Shown in pieces: positions 1 to 12,418 of a DNA stretch of 64,000 nt. The notes beneath the pieces are model-generated. The model saw only the letters and a list, made by a program, of their open reading frames with translations. It searched no databases and was not told the DNA's origin. Origin of the DNA: Nautilus pompilius. Taxonomy: Eukaryota; Mollusca; Cephalopoda; Nautilida; Nautilidae. The position numbers and the translations under genes were made by a program. How positions within the stretch are numbered: position 1 is the stretch's first letter; each line of letters begins with the position of its first letter. Location of the stretch: NCBI GenBank assembly GCA_018389105.1, contig JACATO010000062.1, positions 1-64,000 of the forward strand, given 5' to 3'.

Positions 1-810
1 TAGAACTCATCTCCACTCTCCATGTATGTAATGTACAAATTACATAATTATAATTTTAAAAAAACACAGTATCAAATATAACTCTAATTGTAGCTTACGG
101 TGTCGTCCCCTCAGCTTATGATGCCATTCTCTTAAAGGGAACCAAAAAGATTTCTGTCACTTTCTTAACTGAGACGTTTGTTCAACAAAGAGAGAGAAAC
201 ATTGTGCCTGCTAGATGATGAGTCAGGTTATTCCGAATAATTAATTCATCATGACAGATTCAAATTTAACCTTCGAGATTAAAAGCTGGAAATATCTTCA
301 GTTCCATCATCTTGTTGATAAAAGAAACAAACTCAATGTTAATTGTACAGCCCAGGCTGAGTATTCACTTCTTCTTGCGTTCCCGACCTCCAGCTTTGCA
401 CCTGAGATGTCCAACTGACTGGATTCCAGAACTAGAAAGTTTTTATTTAAATGCAAACGTTTGCTAAGTGTTGGCATCAAGATCATTGGAAAAATATTTT
501 TAAACAAACAAAAACAAAACTGAATTTCATTGTAGGCAAGTTAAAAAAAAATACCAAAAGAAAATGAGTGCATGGTTCTGATGGCTTATCTTGCCAAAGA
601 CAATCTCGGTAACTGAAGACATTGGCAATTCTCATTTAAGAAGAATTAGATAATTACATTTACGTACAAACTGTCCTGTTAAAAAGGGAGGCTATAAACA
701 AATACAAAAGACCAGTTGTTAGAGAACAGAATCTCAACCTTTTCACAGAGTAACCCAAATTAACACAGTGACAAATCTTGACACTAACTTCAGCAAATCA
801 GTTCACGCTC
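1..810 (+). repeat. AT-rich macro-unit segment, copy 0 (3' part only)
   Basis: This matches the last part of the AT-rich segments at 7,160-7,964, 16,910-17,701 and 22,150-22,960 with small differences. It is cut by the window start. It contains no credible gene. The short open frames here are not conserved in reading frame between copies. It leads directly into array 1 through the shared junction text around 'cacgctcaggcacgggtc'. Confidence 0.85.
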
Positions 811-3800
811 AGGCACGGGTCCGGCTGATGGGGAGAGGTTACAGGTGGCTGCCAGGCATGGGTCCGGCTGAGGGCGAGAGGTTTACAGGTGAGTGCCAGG
901 CATGGGTCCGGCTGAGGGCGAGAGAGGTTACAGGTGAGTGCCAGGCATGGGTCCGGCTGAAGGGGAGAGGTTTACTGGTGGCTGCTAAGCATTGTTCCGG
1001 CTGAGGGCAAGAGGTTACAGGAGGGTACCAGGAATGGATCCAATTAGGGGAAGTTACGGTAATTGCTAGACATCAGTCCACTGGGAGGGAGAGAGGTTAC
1101 AAATGGGTGCCAGGCAAGGGTCTGGCTGAGGAGGAGAGGTTACAAAAAGGTGCCAGGTGCAGGTCTGTCTGCAGGGGAAAGGTTACAGGTGCATGCCAGG
1201 CAAGGGTCTGGCTGAGGGGAAGAGGTTATAGGTGGGTGCCAGGCACGGGTCTGGCTGAGGGGGAGAGGTTGCAGGAGTTTGCCAGGCATGGGTCTGGCTG
1301 AGGGGAAGAGGTTATAGGTTGGTGCCGGGCATGGGTGTCAGAGTGGGAGAGGTAACAGATGTGTGTCAAGCACAGGTCTGCCTGAGGTGTAGAAGTTACA
1401 CGACTGTGCCAGGCAAGGGTCCAGCTGAGGGCAAGAGGTTACAGTTTGGTGCCAGGAATTGTTCCTGTTGAGGTTGAAAGGTTACAGGTTGGTGCGAGGC
1501 ATGGGTCCGGGGGTAGAAGTTACAGGAAAGTGCCAGACATGGGTCCAGCTGTATGGGGGTTTACAGGTGGGTGCCAGGCACAGGTCTGGCTGAGGGGAAG
1601 AGGTTAGTGGGATCCACACAGGAGATGCTGAGGAGAGGATACAGGTGGTTTTCCGATATGGGTCTGGTTAAGGGGGAGAGGTTACAGTTGGGCGCAAAAA
1701 CATGTGTCCGCCTGAAAGGGAGAGGTTACAGATGGTTCCTGTCAGGGGTCTGGCTGAGGGGAAGAGGTTACATGTGGGAGCCAGGCATGGGTCCGGCTGA
1801 GGGGAAGAGGTGGCAGGAGTGTGCCAGGAACGGGTCTGGCTTAGGGGAAGAGGTTATATGTGGGTGCCGGGCATGGGTCGGCTGAGGGGGAGAGGTTACA
1901 AGTGGGTGTGGCTAAGTGAAGAGGTTTACAGGTGTGTGTGTCAGGCACAGATCTTCCTGAGGTGAAGAGGTTACACAAGGGTTCCAGGCAAGGGCCAGCT
2001 GAGGAGAGGTTACAGTTTGGTGTATGCATGGGTTCTGTTGAGGGCGAGAGGTTACAGGTGGGTGCCAGGTATGGTTCCGGTGGAGGGTGAGGTTACAGGT
2101 GGGTGCCAGGTATGCGTTCCGTTGAGGGGGAGAGGTTACAGGTGGGTGCCAGGCATGGTTCCGTTGAGGGGGAGTGGTTACAGGTGGGTGCCAGGCATGG
2201 GTCCAGCTAAAAGGTGAGGTTACATGTAGGTGCCAGGCATAGTTCTGTTGAGGGGGTGAGTTTACAGGTGGGTGCCAGGCATGGGTCCCTGTTGAGGGCG
2301 AGAGGTTACAGGTGGGTGCCAGGTATGGTTTCCTGTTGAGGGTGAGAGGGGACAGGTAGTTGCCAGGCATGGGTTCAGCTAGGAGGATGAGGTTATAGGT
2401 AGGTGCCAGGCATAGATTCTGTTGAGTCGAGAGGTTTACAGGTGAGTACCAGGCATGGTTCCGGCTGAGGGAAAGAGGTTATAGGTGGTGCCAGTCAGTG
2501 TCTAGCTGATGGTAGATGTTACAAGTGGTGTGGCTGAGTGGGAGGAACAGGTGTGGCTGAGATGAAGAGGTTACAAAAGGGTGTGCCAGGCATGGGTCCG
2601 GTGAGGGGGAGAGGTTACAGGAGGGTGGCCAGGAATGGATCCAGCTAAGGGGAAGAAGTTACAGGTAATTGCCAGACATAGGTCCAGCTGGGGGGGGGAG
2701 AGGGGTTACAAAATGGGTGCCAGGCAAGGTTCTGGCTGAGGAGAGGTTACAAATGGGTGCCAGGCGCAGGTCTGTCTGCAGGGAAATGTTACAGGTGCAT
2801 GCCAGGTAAGGGTCTGGCTGAGGGGAAGAGGTTACATGTGGGTGCCAGGCATGGGTCCGGCTAAGGGGAAGAGGTTATATGTGGGTGCCAGGAACGGGTC
2901 TTGCTGATGGTGAGAAGGTTACATTGCTGCAGGCATGGGTTCTGTTGAGGGTGAGAGGTTACAGTTTGGTGCAGGCATGGGTCTGTTAAGGTTAGAGGTT
3001 ACAAGTGGGTGTGGCTGAGTGGGGAGTTTACAGTTGGGTGCCAGGCATGGGTCTGGATGAGGGCGAGAGGTTTACTGGTGGGTGCCAGGTATGGATTCTT
3101 TTGAGGGCGAGAGGTTACAGGTGGGTGCCAGGCATGGGTCCGACTGAGGTGGAGACTTTACAGGTAGCTGCCAGGCATGGGACCTGTTGAGGGTAGAGGT
3201 CACAAGTGGGTGTGGCTGAGTGGGAAAGGTTACAGTTGGGTGCCAGGAATGGGTCTGGCTGATGGCCAGAGGTTACAAGTGGGTGGGTGGCTAAGTGGAA
3301 GAGGTTACAGGTGTGTGTCAGGCACAGATCTTCCTGAGGTGAAGAGGTTACACAAGGGTTCCAGGCAAGGGTCCAGCTGAGGAGAGGTTACAGTTTGGTG
3401 TATGCATGGGTCTGTTGAGGGCGAGAGGTTTACAGGTGGGTGCCAGTTATGGTTCCTGTGGAGGGTGAGGGTACAGGTGGGTGCCAGGTATGCGTTCCGT
3501 TGAGGGGGAGAGGTTACAGGTGGGTGCCAGGCATGGTTCCGTTGAGGGGGAGTGGTTACAGGTGGGTGCCAGGCATGGGTCCAGCTAAAAGGGTGAGGTT
3601 ACATGTAGGTGCCAGGCATAGATTCTGTTGAGGGGGTGAGTTTACAGGTGGGTGCCAGGCATGGGTCCTGTTGAGGGCGAGAGGTTACAGGTGGGTGCCA
3701 GGTATGGTTCCTGTTGAGGGTGAGAGGGTACAGGTAGTTGCCAGGCATGGGTTCAGCTAGGAGGATGAGGTTATAGGTAGGTACCAGGCATAGATTCTGT

Positions 3801-4879
3801 TGAGGTCGAGAGGTTACAGGTGAGTACCAGGCATGGTTCCGGCTGAGGGAAAGAGGTTATAGGTGGGTGCCAGTCAAGTGTCTAGCTGAGGGTAGATGTT
3901 ACAAGTGGGTGTGGCTGAGTGGGAGGAACAGGTGTGGCTGAGGTGAAGAGGTTACAAAAGGGTGCCAGGCATGGGTCCGGCTGAGGGCAAGAGGTTACAG
4001 GAGGGTGCCAGGAATGGATCCAGCTAAGGGGAAGAAGTTACAGGTAATTACCAGACATAGGTCCAGCTGGGGGGGGAGAGGGGTTACAAATGGGTGCCAG
4101 GCAAGGGTCTGGCTGAGGAGGAGAGGTTACAAATGGGTGCCAGGTGCAGGTCTGTCTGCAGGGGAAATGTTACAGATGCATGCCAGGTAAGGGTCTGGCA
4201 GAGGGGAAGAGGTTACATGTGGGTGCCAGGCATGGGTCCGGCTAAGGGAAGAGGTTATACGTGGGTGCCAGGAACGGGTCTGGCTGAGGGAGAGGTTACA
4301 GTTGCTGGCAGCATGGGTTCTGTTGAGGGTGAGAGGTTACAGTTTGGTGCAGGCATGGGTTCTGTTGAGGGTGAGAGGTTACAGTTTGGTGCAGGCATGG
4401 GTTTCTGTTAAGGGTAGAGGTTACAAGTGGGTGTGGCTGAGTGGGGGAGTTTACAGTTGGGTGCCAGGCATGATTCTGTTGAGGACGAAGGTTACAGGTG
4501 GGTGCCAGGCATGTCCGGCTGAGGTGGAGACTTTACAGGTAAGCTGCCAGGTATGGGACCTGTGTTGAGGGTAGAGGTCACAGTGGGTGTGGCTGAGTGG
4601 GGAATGTTACAGTTGGGTGCCAGGCATGGGTCTGGCTGAGGCGAGAGGTTTACTGGTGGGTGCCAGGCATGGGTCCGGCTGAAGGGGTGAGGTTTTACTG
4701 GTGGCTGCCAAGCATGGATCCTGTGAGGGTTGAAGACGTTACAGGTGGGTGCCAGGCATGGGTACATTGAGGGAGAGAGTTTACAGGTGGGTGGCAGCAT
4801 GGTCCTGTTGAGGGCGAGAGGTTACAGGTGGGTGCCAGGCATGGGTTACTGTTGAGGGCGAGAGGTTACAGGTGGGTGC
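811..4879 (+). repeat. 43-bp minisatellite array 1
   Basis: About 95 tandem units of a 43-bp motif. It starts GGTTACAGGTGGGTGCCAGG, continues with CATGGGTCC, and ends in a variable GTTGAGGG or GCTGAGGG block plus GAGA. The plus strand is strongly G-rich; a consensus unit has about 20 G and 7 C. Units near the left end are mostly of the GCTGAGG type, and GTTGAGG units become common to the right. A block around 1,900-3,280 is repeated about 1,378 bp further on (about 32 units). The copy at 2,380-2,960 differs from its sister at 3,760-4,340 by several one-base indels. Open frames in the array arise because the motif has few stops; 43 is not a multiple of three, so frames rotate between units and no protein is implied. 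Confidence 0.95.
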
Positions 4880-6884
4880 TTACTGGAATATTTTGAGAAA
4901 AACAAGGTAAAATAATGCAAATCTGTGGGATGAATGCATCTCAAGGTGTCAGTGTGAGGCTGGTGTTTGTAGATTATACCATTGCGGGTGTATATACATA
5001 TAGCAGTTAAAAATTAAGTGCCACATGAAATAATCACGATAATAGCTGACTTCACGGCCCCTAATAACCCTGCTAAAATAGAACTGGTGGTTTAGATTCA
5101 GTTAGAAATTGTAATGAAAGATGTTTATTTTGATTAACCCCTCCAGCTAATTTGTGAAAACTTGGTTCAGTGGACAGTTATGATTTTTTATCCTGAAATT
5201 CAGAATAAAAACATTCGTGGTCGATTGTGTTTAGATTCTTTTACTGAATTTGTAAACAGATCGAATTTTCCAAATGCTAATCTGAAGCTCATTAAATGAA
5301 TAAATTAGAATTTATAGATGAAACTAAACTTAAGATAATGTGGATGGTCATGATGTAGACAGGAAATTTGGTGTTATGAAGTAAATCTCCAGGAAAAATG
5401 TCTGAAGATTATGAAGAATTTATAAAAGTGGAAAAGAAAACAACAACAGATGCATCAGTTTCCATGCGGTGGGACATTTGACCATTCCTCTCTTAGGATC
5501 ACTAACTATCGCTAGCGTGTTTAACTCAGCACCAATAACTAGTATCAAGCAAATTGGAGATAAAAGAATATGAAAAACTAATTAAACCCAGTTATATTCT
5601 TGATTATGTAATTTCATGTTATGATTATTTAACAAGAAAATGATGTGAAATTAAATTATTTAAAGAAATATTTGTGTAATAATTGAAAAGGTCCCCTATG
5701 GCATAAACCAAAGTTTCTATTTTAAATGAATATAAGTTTGATTTTAGTCAGAAAGATGATTCATTAGCCATCTTCTAGTTTACACACATCAAACTTCTTA
5801 AAATAAGATGGTGCAAGTTTAATGGCTGGAGATTTAAATTTAGATAGTCACAGAATTACAGATATTCTAATGACGGAGTTAAAACACACGTAGATGATTT
5901 AGTACAACAAATAAATATATTTTGGATAGAACACTAATTTGAATGAGTTTAAAGCTTCTGACAAAAATAATAATCAGATTCCAAGTACCTGAGTCAAAGT
6001 TAATGTTCCAATAAATCAACAGATGGTAATGAGACCACAAAGACTAATTCACCAACAAGTTCAAATGCAAGGTTAAAATAACATTTTCTTCTTTAAAAAA
6101 ATATGCAAAGTTTATGTAAAAACCAGATATTAAAAGCTTTTAATGATACGATAAAAATCCAAGATTGGACACCTGCTACATCACAAGATAATTACAAATT
6201 TTATACGCATGATAAAACAAGTTAAGATAGATGTTTGATAATGGATTTAAACTTATAAATATTAGAAATCCAACTACTGAGAATTATTTTGTTGGTAATT
6301 CAAAATCAATGTAATGATGATATGAAAAATGAGAGAGTTAATTTAGAATGGCCAACTAGGAACTTAGATACTGGTAATAAATCTTATGTAGATAGTGGAG
6401 TTCACAGGTAATATAACTAATCTTGATGATAGTTTAACACAAATGTTACTGATTTAGCTACTCCTACATCTGGATCAGATGTTACTTATAAAACTTAATT
6501 AATGATAATTTCTGAATCAACTAGCTGGAGATGCAGGATATTTAAAACTTTATGATTCTGTAGCTATACACACCTTTCCGTTTGGTTTAGTAAATACTAA
6601 ATCTGTTCAAAATATGAATTGGAAAAAATTTATTAACAGTTACGTCATCAAATAGCTACGTCACACTCACTGGACAGGTAGAAGCCGAGATCAAATGAAT
6701 AGCACAGAATATTTATGAAAATCCCTACTTTAAGATGATAATTATAGCATAAGTTTTACATCTACAACTGTTAGTATTACACTTAGTTCTTCAAAATATA
6801 CAAATAATTTTGGTTCAGATATTATAAACTAGGAAAATTAATTTTAATTTCACAAAGAATATCAAGAGTGGCGTGTAATCAAAC

Positions 6885-6918
6885 TCAGTGAGTGTGAGGT
6901 GAGGAAGACACTCACTGA
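6885..6918. repeat. Conserved hairpin in AT-rich segment, copy 1
   Basis: TCAGTGAGTGT at 6,885-6,895 is followed by a 12-base loop and its exact reverse complement ACACTCACTGA at 6,908-6,918. The same hairpin occurs at 16,582-16,615 and 21,831-21,864. Function unknown. Confidence 0.8.
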
Positions 6919-7100
6919 ATGATGATGCCGTGTGGAAACTACGTTGAAGGGGGGGAAATGTGGTGCCGATGGGGTCATCTGTGTAACAACTCGATATTTC
7001 TATTCCAATCAAGAGAGTGAGTGGCTTCTGACCAAATAAAAATTTTGAAAAGTGTCAGGGAAGTTCTCATCTACTCTACCAGACACCGCTATGGGCATCT

Positions 7101-7150
7101 CCATCTCTCTCTCCATCTCTGTCTGTCTGTCTGTCTGTCTCTGTGTGCGC
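7101..7150. repeat. CT and GTCT microsatellite, copy 1
   Basis: CT-rich bases followed by about five GTCT repeats. The equivalent place in copies 2 and 3 holds long TG plus GA runs instead, so the same site has expanded with different motifs. Confidence 0.85.
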
Positions 7151-7964
7151 GAGAACCAGAACTCACATATTTATAATGTACAAATTAATAATATAATTTT
7201 AAAAAAACACAGTATCAAATACCTCTAATTGTAGCTTACGGTGTCGTCCCCTCAGCTTTATGATGCCATTCTCTTAAAAGGGAACCAAAAAGATTTCTGT
7301 CACTTTCTTAACTGAGACGTTTGTTTCAAACAAAGAGAGAGAAACATTGTGCATGCTAGATGATGAGTCAGGTTATTCCGAATAATTAATTCATCATGAC
7401 AGATTCAAATTTAACCTTCGAGATTAAAAGCTGGAAATATCTTCAGTTCCATCATCTTGTTGATAAAGAAACAAACTCAATGTTATATGTACAGCCAGGG
7501 CTGAGTATTCACTTCTTCTTGCGTTCCCGACCTCCAGCTTTGCACCTGAGATGTCCAACTGACTGGATTCCAGAACTAGAAAGTTTTTATTTAAATGCAA
7601 ACGTTTCCTAAGTGTTTGGCATCAAGATCATTGGAAAAATATTTTAAACAAACAAAAACAAAACCTGAATTTCATTGTAGGCAAGTTAAAAAAAAAATAC
7701 CAAAAGAAAATGAGTGCATGGTTCTGATGGCTTATCTTGCCAAAGACAAGTCTCGGTAACTGAAGACATTGGCAATTCTCATTTAAGAAGAATTAGATAA
7801 TTACATTTACGTACAAACTGTCCTGTTAAAAAGGAGGGCTATAAACAAATCTACAAAAGACCAGTGTTATAGAGAACAGCAATTCTCAACCTTTTCACAG
7901 AGTAACCCCAATTAACAGAGTGACAAATTCTTGACACTAACTTCCAGCAAAATAAGTTCACGCT

Positions 7965-10900
7965 CAGGCACGGGTCTTGCTAAGGGAGAGGGTTACAGGT
8001 GAGTGCCATGCATGGGTCCGGCTGAGGGAAAGAGGTTATAGGTGGGTGCCAGTCATGTGTCTAGCTGAGGGTAGATGTTACAAGTGGGTGTGGCTGAGTG
8101 GGAGGAACAGGTGTGGCTGAGGTGAAGAGGTTACAAAAGGGTGCCAGGCATGGGTCCGGTTGAGGGGGAGAGGTTTACTGGTCGGTGGCAGGCATGGGTC
8201 CGGCTGAGGGCAAGAGGTTACAGGAGGGTGCCAGGAATGGATCCAGCTAAGGGGAAGAAGTTACAGGTAATTTCCAGACATGGGTCCAGCTGAGGGGGGA
8301 GAGGGGTTACAAATGGGTGCCAGGCAAGGGTCTGGCTGAGGAGGAGAGGTTACAGTTGCTGCAGGCATGGGTTCTGTTGAGGGTGAGAGGTTACAGTTTG
8401 GTGCAGGCATGGGTTCTGTTGAGGGTAGAGGTCACAAGTGGGTGTTGCTGAGTGGGAAAGGTTACAGTTGGGTGCCAGGCATGGGTCCGGCTGAAGGGGA
8501 GAGGTTTACTGGTGGCTGCTAAGCATTGTTCCGGCTGAGGGCAAGAGGTTACAGGAGGGTACCAGGAATGGATCCAATAAGGGGAAGTTACAGGTATTTG
8601 CTAGACATCAGTCCAGCTGGAGGGAGAGAGGTTACAAATGGGTGCCAGGCAAGGGTCTGGCTGAGGAGGAGAGGTTACAAAAAGGTGCAGGGCCAGGTGC
8701 AGCTGTCTGCAGGGGAAAGGTTACAGGTGCATGCCAGGCAAGGGTCTGGCTGAGGGGAAGAGGTTATAGGTGGGTGCCAGGCACGGGTCTGGCTGAGGGG
8801 GAGAGGTTGCAGGAGTTTGCCAGGCATGGGTCTGGCTGAGGGGAAGAGGTTATAGGTTGGTGCCGGGCATGGGTCTGTCAGAGTAGGAGAGGTAACAGAT
8901 GTGTGTCAGGCACAGATCTTCCTGAGGTGAAGAGATTACACAAGGGTTCCAGGCAAGGGTCCAGCTGAGGAGAGGTTACAGTTTGGTGCATGCATGGGTT
9001 CTGTTGAGGGCGAGAGGTTACAGGTGGGTGCCAGGTATGGTTCCTGTGGAGGGTGAGGTTACAGGTGGGTGCCAGGCATGCGTTCCGTTGAGGGGGAGAC
9101 GTTACAGGTGGGTGCCAGGTATGGTTCCGTTGAGGGGGAGTGGTTACAGGTGGGTGCCAGGCATGGGTCCAGCTAAAAGGATGAGGTTACATGTAGGTGC
9201 CAGGCATGGGTCCAGCTGAGGGGGAGAGGTTTACTGGTGGGTGCCAGGTATAGTTCTTGTTGAGGGTGAGAGGGTACACATGGGTGCCATGCATGGGTCC
9301 GGATTAGAGGGTGAGGTTACAGGTGGGTGCCAGTCATAGATTCTGTTGAGGGCGAGAGGTTACTGGTGGGTGCCAGGCATGGATTCTGTTGAAGGCGAGA
9401 GGTTACAGGTGGGTGCCAGGCATGGGTCCGGCTGAGGGGGAGAGGTTTACTGGTGGGTGCCAGGTATGGTTCCTGTTGAGGGTGGGAGGGTACACGTGGG
9501 TGCCAGGCATGGATTCTGTTGAAGGCGAGAGGTTACAGGTGGGTGCCAGGCATGGGTCCTGTTGAGGTCGAGAGGTTACGGGTGGGTGCCAGGCATGTCT
9601 TTGGTTGAGGGCGAAAGGTTACAGGTGTGTGCCAGCATGGATTCTGTTGAGGGGGAGAGGTTACAGGTGGGTGCCAGGCATGGATTCTGTTGAGGCGGAG
9701 AGGTTACAGGTGGGTGCCAGGCATGGGTCCTGTTAAGGTCGAGAGGTTACAGGTGGGTGCCAGGCATTGGTTCGGTTGAGGGCGAAAGGTTACAGGTGGG
9801 TGCTAGGCGTGGATTCTGTTGGGGCGAGAGGTTACTGGTGGGTGCCAGGCATGGTTCCTGTTGAGGAGAGAGGTTACAGGTGGGTGCCAGGCATGGGTGG
9901 GTTCGGTTGAGGGCGAAAGGTTACAAGTGGGAGCCAGGCATGTGTCCGGCTGAGGGGGAGAGGTTTACTGGTTGGTGCCAGGCATGGGTCTGGCTGAGTG
10001 GGAGAGGTTATAGACGTGTGTCAGACACAGGTCTGCCTGAGGTGAAGAGGTTACACGAGGGTGCCAGGCAAGGGTCCAGCTGAGAGAGGTTACAGTTTGG
10101 TGCATGCATGTGTTCTGATGAGGGCAAGAGGTTACAGGTGGGTGCTAGGCATGGGTCCAGTTGAGGGTGAAAGGTTACAGGTGGGTGCCAGTCATGGGTT
10201 CTGTTGAGGTTGAGAAGTTACAGGTGGGTGCCAGGCATGGGTCCAGCTAAGAGGTGAGGTTACAGGTAGGTGCCAGGCATAGATTCTGTTGAGGACGACA
10301 GTTTACAGGTGGGTGCCAGGTATAGTTCTTGTTGAGATTGAGAGGTACACATGGGTGCCAGGCATGGTCCGGATTAGAGGGTGAGGTTACAGGTGGGTGC
10401 CAGTCATAGATTCTGTTGAGGGCGAGAGGTTACTGGTGGGTGCCAGGCATGGATTCTGTTGAAGGCGAGAGGTTACAGGTGGGTGCCAGGCATGGGTCCG
10501 GCTGAGGGGGAGAGGTTTACTGGTGGGTGCCAGGTATGGTTCCTGTTGAGGGTGGGAGGGTACACGTGGGTGCCAGGCATGGATTCTGTTGAAGGCGAGA
10601 GGTTACAGGTGGGTGCCAGGCATGGGTCCTGTTGAGGTCGAGAGGTTACAGGTGGGTGCCAGGCATGTCTTTGGTTGAGGGCGAAAGGTTACAGGTGTGT
10701 GCCAGGCATGGATTCTGTTGAGGGGGAGAGTTTACAGGTGGGTGCCAGGCATGGATTCTGTTGAGGCGGAGAGGTTACAGGTGGGTGCCAGGCATGGGTC
10801 CTGTTAAGGTCGAGAGGTTACAGGTGGGTGCCAGGCATTGGTTCGGTTGAGGGCGAAAGGTTACAGGTGGGTGCTAGGCGTGGATTCTGTTGAGGGCGAG

Positions 10901-12418
10901 AGGTTACTGGTGGGTGCCAGGCATGGTTCCTGTTGAGGGAGAGAGGTTACAGGTGGGTGCCAGGCATGGGTTCGGTTGAGGGCGAAAGGTTACAAGTGGG
11001 AGCCAGGCATGTGTCCGGCTGAGGGGGAGAGGTTTACTGGTTGGTGCCAGGCATGGGTCTGGCTGAGTGGGAGAGGTTACAGATGTGTGTCAGACACAGG
11101 TCTGCCTGAGGTGAAGAGGTTACCCGAGGGTGCCAGGCAAGGGTCCAGCTGAGGAGAGGTTACAGTTTGGTGCATGCATGTGTTCTGATGAGGGCAAGAG
11201 GTTACAGGTGGGTGCTAGGCATGGGTCCAGTTGAGGGTGAAAGGTTACAGGTGGGTGCCAGTCATGGGTTCTGTTGAGGTTGAGAAGTTACAGGTGGGTG
11301 CCAGGCATGGGTCCAGCTAAGAGGTGAGGTTACAGGTAGGTGCCAGGCATAGATTCTGTTGAGGACGACAGTTTACAGGTGGGTGCCAGGTATAGTTCTT
11401 GTTGAGATTGAGAGGGTACACATGGGTGCCAGGCATGGATCCGGATTAGAGGGTGAGGTTACAGGTGGGTGCCAGTCATAGATTCTGTTGAGGGCGAGAG
11501 GTTACAGGTGGGTGCCAGGCATGGGTCCGGCTGAGGGGAAGAGGTTTACTGGTGGGTGCCAGGCATGGGTCCGGCTGAAGGGGTGAGGTTTACTGGTGGC
11601 TGCCAAGCATGTTTCCTGTTGAGTGTGAGAGGTTACACGAGGGTGCCAGGCAAGGGTCCAGCTGAGGAGAGGTTACAGTTTGGTGCAGGCATGGATTCTG
11701 TTGAGGGCGAGAGGTTACTGGTGGGAGCCAGGCATTAGTCCATTGAGTGGGAGAGTTTACAGGTGGGTGCCAGGTATGGTTCCTGTTGAGGGTGGGAGGG
11801 TACAGGTGGGTGCCAGGCATGGATTCTGTTGAAGGCGAGAGGTTACAGGTGGGTGCCAGGCATGGGTCCTGTTGAGGTCAAGAGGTTACAGGTGGGTGCC
11901 AGGCATGGGTTCGGTTGAGGGCGAAAGGTTACAGGTGGGAGCCAGGCATGTGTCCGGCTGAGGGGGAGAGGTTTACCGGTTGGTGCCAGGCATGGGTCCG
12001 GCTGAAGGGGTGAGGTTTACTGGTGGCTGCCAAGCATGGATCCTGTTGAGGGCGAAAGGTTACAGGTGGGTGCCAGGCATGGATTCTGTTGAGGGCGAGA
12101 GGTTACAGGTTGGTGCCAGGCATGGGTCCTGTTGAGGTCGAGAGGTTACAGGTGGGTGTCAGGCATGGGTCCTGTTGAGGTCGAGAGGTTACAAATGGGT
12201 GCCAGGCATGGGTTCGGTTAAGGGCGAATGGTTACAGGTGGGTGCCAGGCATGGATTCTGTTGAGGGCGAGAGGTTACAGGTTGGTGCCAGGCATGGGTC
12301 CTGTTGAGGTCGAGAGGTTACAAATGGGTGCCAGGCATGGGTTCGGTTAAGGGCGAATGGTTACGGGTGGGTGTCAGGCATGGGTCCTGTTGAGGGTGAG
12401 AGGTTACAGGTGGGTGCT
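7965..12418 (+). repeat. 43-bp minisatellite array 2
   Basis: About 104 units of the same 43-bp motif as array 1. The left end (about 8,508-8,880) closely matches the left end of array 1 (about 967-1,340), an offset near 7.54 kb, so the macro-unit was copied with part of its array. A block starting near 9,311 recurs near 10,381 and again near 11,453, a higher-order period of about 1,070 bp (about 25 units). GCTGAGG-type units dominate at the left and GTTGAGG-type units at the right. No gene is present; open frames are by-products of the motif. Confidence 0.95.

Larger units (their letters stand above)
4880..7964 (+). repeat. AT-rich macro-unit segment, copy 1
   Basis: This segment of about 3.1 kb is shared with copies at 12,419-17,701 (interrupted by a hAT element) and 19,839-22,960. 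The order of landmarks is the same in all: 'ttttgagaaaaacaagg' at the left junction, short coding-like fragments over the first 2 kb (for example from 5,822), a conserved hairpin (6,885-6,918), a microsatellite (about 7,101-7,150), and the right junction into the next array. Every coding-like stretch is broken by stops or frame changes. No active gene is visible. Confidence 0.9.

Noticed and set aside
811..4879. CRISPR array
   Set aside because: The repeats are directly tandem with no unique spacers, the context is eukaryotic, and no cas genes are present.
6885..6918. Helitron 3' hairpin
   Set aside because: No CTRR end follows, no TC start or A/T insertion site is seen, and no Rep/helicase remnant was found.
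811..12418. Many 60-150 codon frames inside the arrays, rich in Gly-Tyr-Arg-Trp-Val-Pro-Gly or Pro-Thr-Cys-Asn repeats
   Set aside because: They follow the 43-bp motif, which rotates frame every unit; frames start and stop wherever an indel falls and are not conserved between copies.
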